Source: an uncultured Verrucomicrobiota bacterium
Lineage (GTDB): Bacteria; Verrucomicrobiota; Verrucomicrobiia; Limisphaerales; UBA9464
Reading direction: 5' to 3'
Assembly (NCBI GenBank): GCA_903864375.1
Contig: CAIPFS010000728.1
Span: forward strand, 1 to 8,503
Length of the DNA stretch: 8,503 nt
The position numbers and the translations under genes are program-made. Below are positions 6,936-8,503 of this stretch, in pieces. Each line of letters begins with the position of its first letter. Positions within the stretch are counted from its first letter, which is position 1. The notes under the pieces were generated by a model. That model was not told the DNA's origin. It did not search any database and saw nothing but the letters and a program-made list of their open reading frames with translations.

Positions 6936-7228
6936 GGACGAACAGGGCACACCCCGTATTCTACGGAACGTCCAGTAGAGTCGGTGAACTGTCAATCCGA
7001 GGTTCGCGACCAAACCTCTCGCAAGTCGTCAACGGCAACTCAGAGATGTTGAGATTTTCGCGGCAAGTGGCCCAGAAAGTGACGCAGGGGATTCGACAAA
7101 AACCGATAAATGACCTGTCCCTCTGTCGTGACATTTCGCAGGGGTGGTGTTTTCGAAAGGTGGTGACCGGTGCCCCCGTCCGCTTGGGTCAGCAGACGGG
7201 TCGGATGCATTTCGGAAGGAAAACGACA
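6927..7228. other. 302-bp intergenic region between phosphoesterase and cytochrome genes
   Basis: No convincing gene, tRNA or other RNA is seen. On the minus strand a TAGAAT hexamer (6958-6963) lies about 30 nt before ATG 6926 and could be a -10 element, but no good -35 lies at the right distance. A TTGACA (6990-6995) is 26 bp away from it, too far. A 6-bp inverted repeat, CCCGTC (7175-7180) and GACGGG (7195-7200), follows the phosphoesterase stop but has a 14-nt loop and no T-tract, so it is a poor terminator. The length of the gap suggests that the cytochrome gene has its own promoter. Confidence 0.4.
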
Positions 7229-8503
7229 CTAGTCATCATCGTCGCCGGCACCCGCGGTGATGGCCCACGCCGGATAGGGGACGGAGGTGCCTTTCATCGC
7301 CCGCCAGAGGATGCGATTCAGGACATCTTCGGGGCACCGGTCCGGTTGTCGGAGGGGCAGGCGGGCGGACACGAGGGCATCGCGGCGCAGGACAGGGTCC
7401 ATGATGGCATGAGGAGCCGGGTTCATCTGGTCCAGGGGCACCTGGTTGGGCAAGGCTGTGAAGCTGGTAAAATCGGGAGTTTCCGTGAAGCAATCGGTCA
7501 TGGGGGTCGCGGCGGCATCGAATTGATTCATCGGGGGCATTCCCAGGATTTGCTCGATGGTCCGGATCATACTGACCGTGCTGTACTGGGTCGGAACGGT
7601 CTGGCCCCGCCGGACATACGGACCGATGCAGTAGGCGGTGGTCCGGTAGCCGCTGACGTGATCCCAGCCGGCCTGCGGATCGTCCTCGATACCGAAGATG
7701 ACCATCTCCTTCCAAAAGGGACTGCGGCTCAGTGCCTCGACGATTTGTCCAAAGGCGAGATCGTTGTCGGCGACACAGGCCCCGGGAGTGGGCGAACCGT
7801 GGGAACCACCGCTGGTGTGGTCGTCCGGAAGACAAATCAGGGTCAGTTGGGGAAATTCCCCCCGGGCGGTAAACTCCCGAAGTTCGTTGGTGAAAAACCG
7901 GGCGCGCCAGACATCGGGAACGGCCATCTCCCAACCGACGGAATTGGTGGGGACGAATGGGCGGAGGCTCTCGATGGCTGGCTGGCTGGAGATGACCACT
8001 TCGCCGCCACCTGTTTGAAACTCATTCCAGTAGTCGGTCCAACCCGGGCTGCCCTTCCGTTTGGGATCGGCCCATCGACAGGTGGGAATGGCGAATTCAC
8101 CATAGTCGCGCAAGGAGACGCGGTGGCGGACGGCATTGTCCCAAAGGAAACCGCTGGGGGCATAGGCCAGGGCGTCGGCCTCATCCTCCCCCATCCCATC
8201 GGGGTAGCTGCGCGGCCAACCGGCAAAGGATCGCTCCAGGTAATCGGTGCCGAAGGCGGAGGTGCTCCATTGGTGGCCATCCGCGCTTAGAATTCCGGCA
8301 CAGTAGGTGTTGTCCAACAGCACAAAGTCCTTCACCAGGCGATGTTGGTTGGGTGTGAATTTTTCACCAAAAATGCAAAGGGAGGGGTCACCGTTGCCGG
8401 ATGGAACATCACCCAACACCTGGTCGTAGGTCCGGTTCTCCTTGATGATGTAAACGACGTGCTTGATCCGGCTCGGTTCGCCGATCCGTTCGGGGATGAC
8501 CCG
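7229..8503 (-). CDS. Phosphoesterase family protein (PF04185-like, alkaline phosphatase superfamily), 5' end outside window
   Basis: The reading frame is open to the right edge, so only the C-terminal 424 residues are seen. Window residues 13-28 read IKHVVYIIKENRTYDQ, the metal-binding Glu22-Asn23 signature of the phospholipase C/acid phosphatase phosphoesterase family. The second metal-site motif is EDDPQAGWDHVSGYRT (273-288), and LPDDHTSG (226-233) precedes it. Other family-like blocks are GDPSLCIFGEKFTPN, SADGHQWSTSAFGTDY, GPYVRRG, IRTIEQILGMPPMNQFDAAATPM and TALPNQVPLDQMNP. These are typical of proteins annotated as YncE-like propeller plus alkaline-phosphatase-family fusions, so a beta-propeller may lie beyond the edge; this is inferred, not seen. 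Such proteins are normally secreted or periplasmic and would hydrolyse a phosphate ester; the substrate is unknown. It ends in an acidic GDDDD tail. The GTG at 8419 is internal, not the start. The next gene on the same strand is the cytochrome protein, 302 bp downstream. Confidence 0.88.
   Translation of the reverse strand, partial: RVIPERIGEPSRIKHVVYIIKENRTYDQVLGDVPSGNGDPSLCIFGEKFTPNQHRLVKDFVLLDNTYCAGILSADGHQWSTSAFGTDYLERSFAGWPRSYPDGMGEDEADALAYAPSGFLWDNAVRHRVSLRDYGEFAIPTCRWADPKRKGSPGWTDYWNEFQTGGGEVVISSQPAIESLRPFVPTNSVGWEMAVPDVWRARFFTNELREFTARGEFPQLTLICLPDDHTSGGSHGSPTPGACVADNDLAFGQIVEALSRSPFWKEMVIFGIEDDPQAGWDHVSGYRTTAYCIGPYVRRGQTVPTQYSTVSMIRTIEQILGMPPMNQFDAAATPMTDCFTETPDFTSFTALPNQVPLDQMNPAPHAIMDPVLRRDALVSARLPLRQPDRCPEDVLNRILWRAMKGTSVPYPAWAITAGAGDDDD

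Noticed and set aside
6990..6995. TTGACA on the minus strand upstream of the cytochrome gene as a -35 box
   Set aside because: No acceptable -10 lies 16-18 bp downstream; the nearest TAGAAT is 26 bp away.
7175..7200. Inverted repeat CCCGTC/GACGGG after the phosphoesterase stop as a terminator
   Set aside because: Only a 6-bp stem with a 14-nt loop and no following T-run on the minus strand.
7029..7229. 66-codon minus-strand frame starting with GTG overlapping the phosphoesterase stop codon
   Set aside because: Translational coupling was considered, but the start is a poor GTG, the sequence is Ser/Pro-rich and there is no homology or hydrophobic feature to support it.
6770..8290. 506-codon open frame on the + strand
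   Set aside because: It lies antisense to the phosphoesterase, whose family motifs are clear, and runs into the start of the cytochrome gene. Its protein is Gly/Pro/Arg-rich with no recognisable domain; a high-GC shadow.
1..8503. A defence island, phage, CRISPR or transposon system
   Set aside because: All long genes fit known housekeeping or envelope families; no repeats, integrase, transposase, cas-like or toxin-antitoxin features were seen.

Overview
This window looks like a chromosomal segment of a Verrucomicrobiota-type bacterium. Planctomycetota or another PVC/Acidobacteriota-like lineage is the main alternative. The clues are a PSCyt1/DUF1587/DUF1595/DUF1592/DUF1588/DUF1585 cytochrome protein (a family expanded in Planctomycetes and Verrucomicrobia), a HemQ/ChdC coproheme decarboxylase, a phosphoesterase of the kind usually fused to a YncE-like propeller, high GC, and starts without Shine-Dalgarno sequences. 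The taxonomic call is inference; there is no rRNA or ribosomal protein here.

Left part (1-2228). A histidine-biosynthesis isomerase, hisA, reads leftward. It is clearly of the eukaryotic HIS6 type and stands apart from any other his gene. Divergent from it, across a gap of roughly 90 bp, is a small single-domain receiver-like protein that has lost most of its phosphorylation residues. It is followed after 44 bp by chdC, the last enzyme of the coproporphyrin-dependent heme pathway. The two may be co-transcribed.

Middle (2310-4502). A full-length UvrD/Rep/PcrA superfamily 1A helicase with all expected motifs starts 81 bp after chdC and could belong to the same rightward unit. Its extreme C-terminus is an acidic tip ending Asp-Asp-Asp-Pro-Phe, strikingly like the SSB C-terminal tip.

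Right part (4533-8503). Two leftward genes for probably exported proteins lie here. The large planctomycete-type cytochrome protein has an N-terminal hydrophobic signal, two CxxCH heme sites and a carbohydrate-binding-like middle. Upstream of it is a phosphoesterase whose N-terminus runs off the right edge. The helicase and cytochrome genes converge with only 30 bp between them.

Most of the window is ordinary conserved gene content. I see no CRISPR array, tRNA, rRNA, insertion sequence or phage gene, and no convincing undescribed multi-gene system. The best leads are the eukaryotic-type HisA, the SSB-like tail on the helicase, and the degenerate receiver beside chdC.
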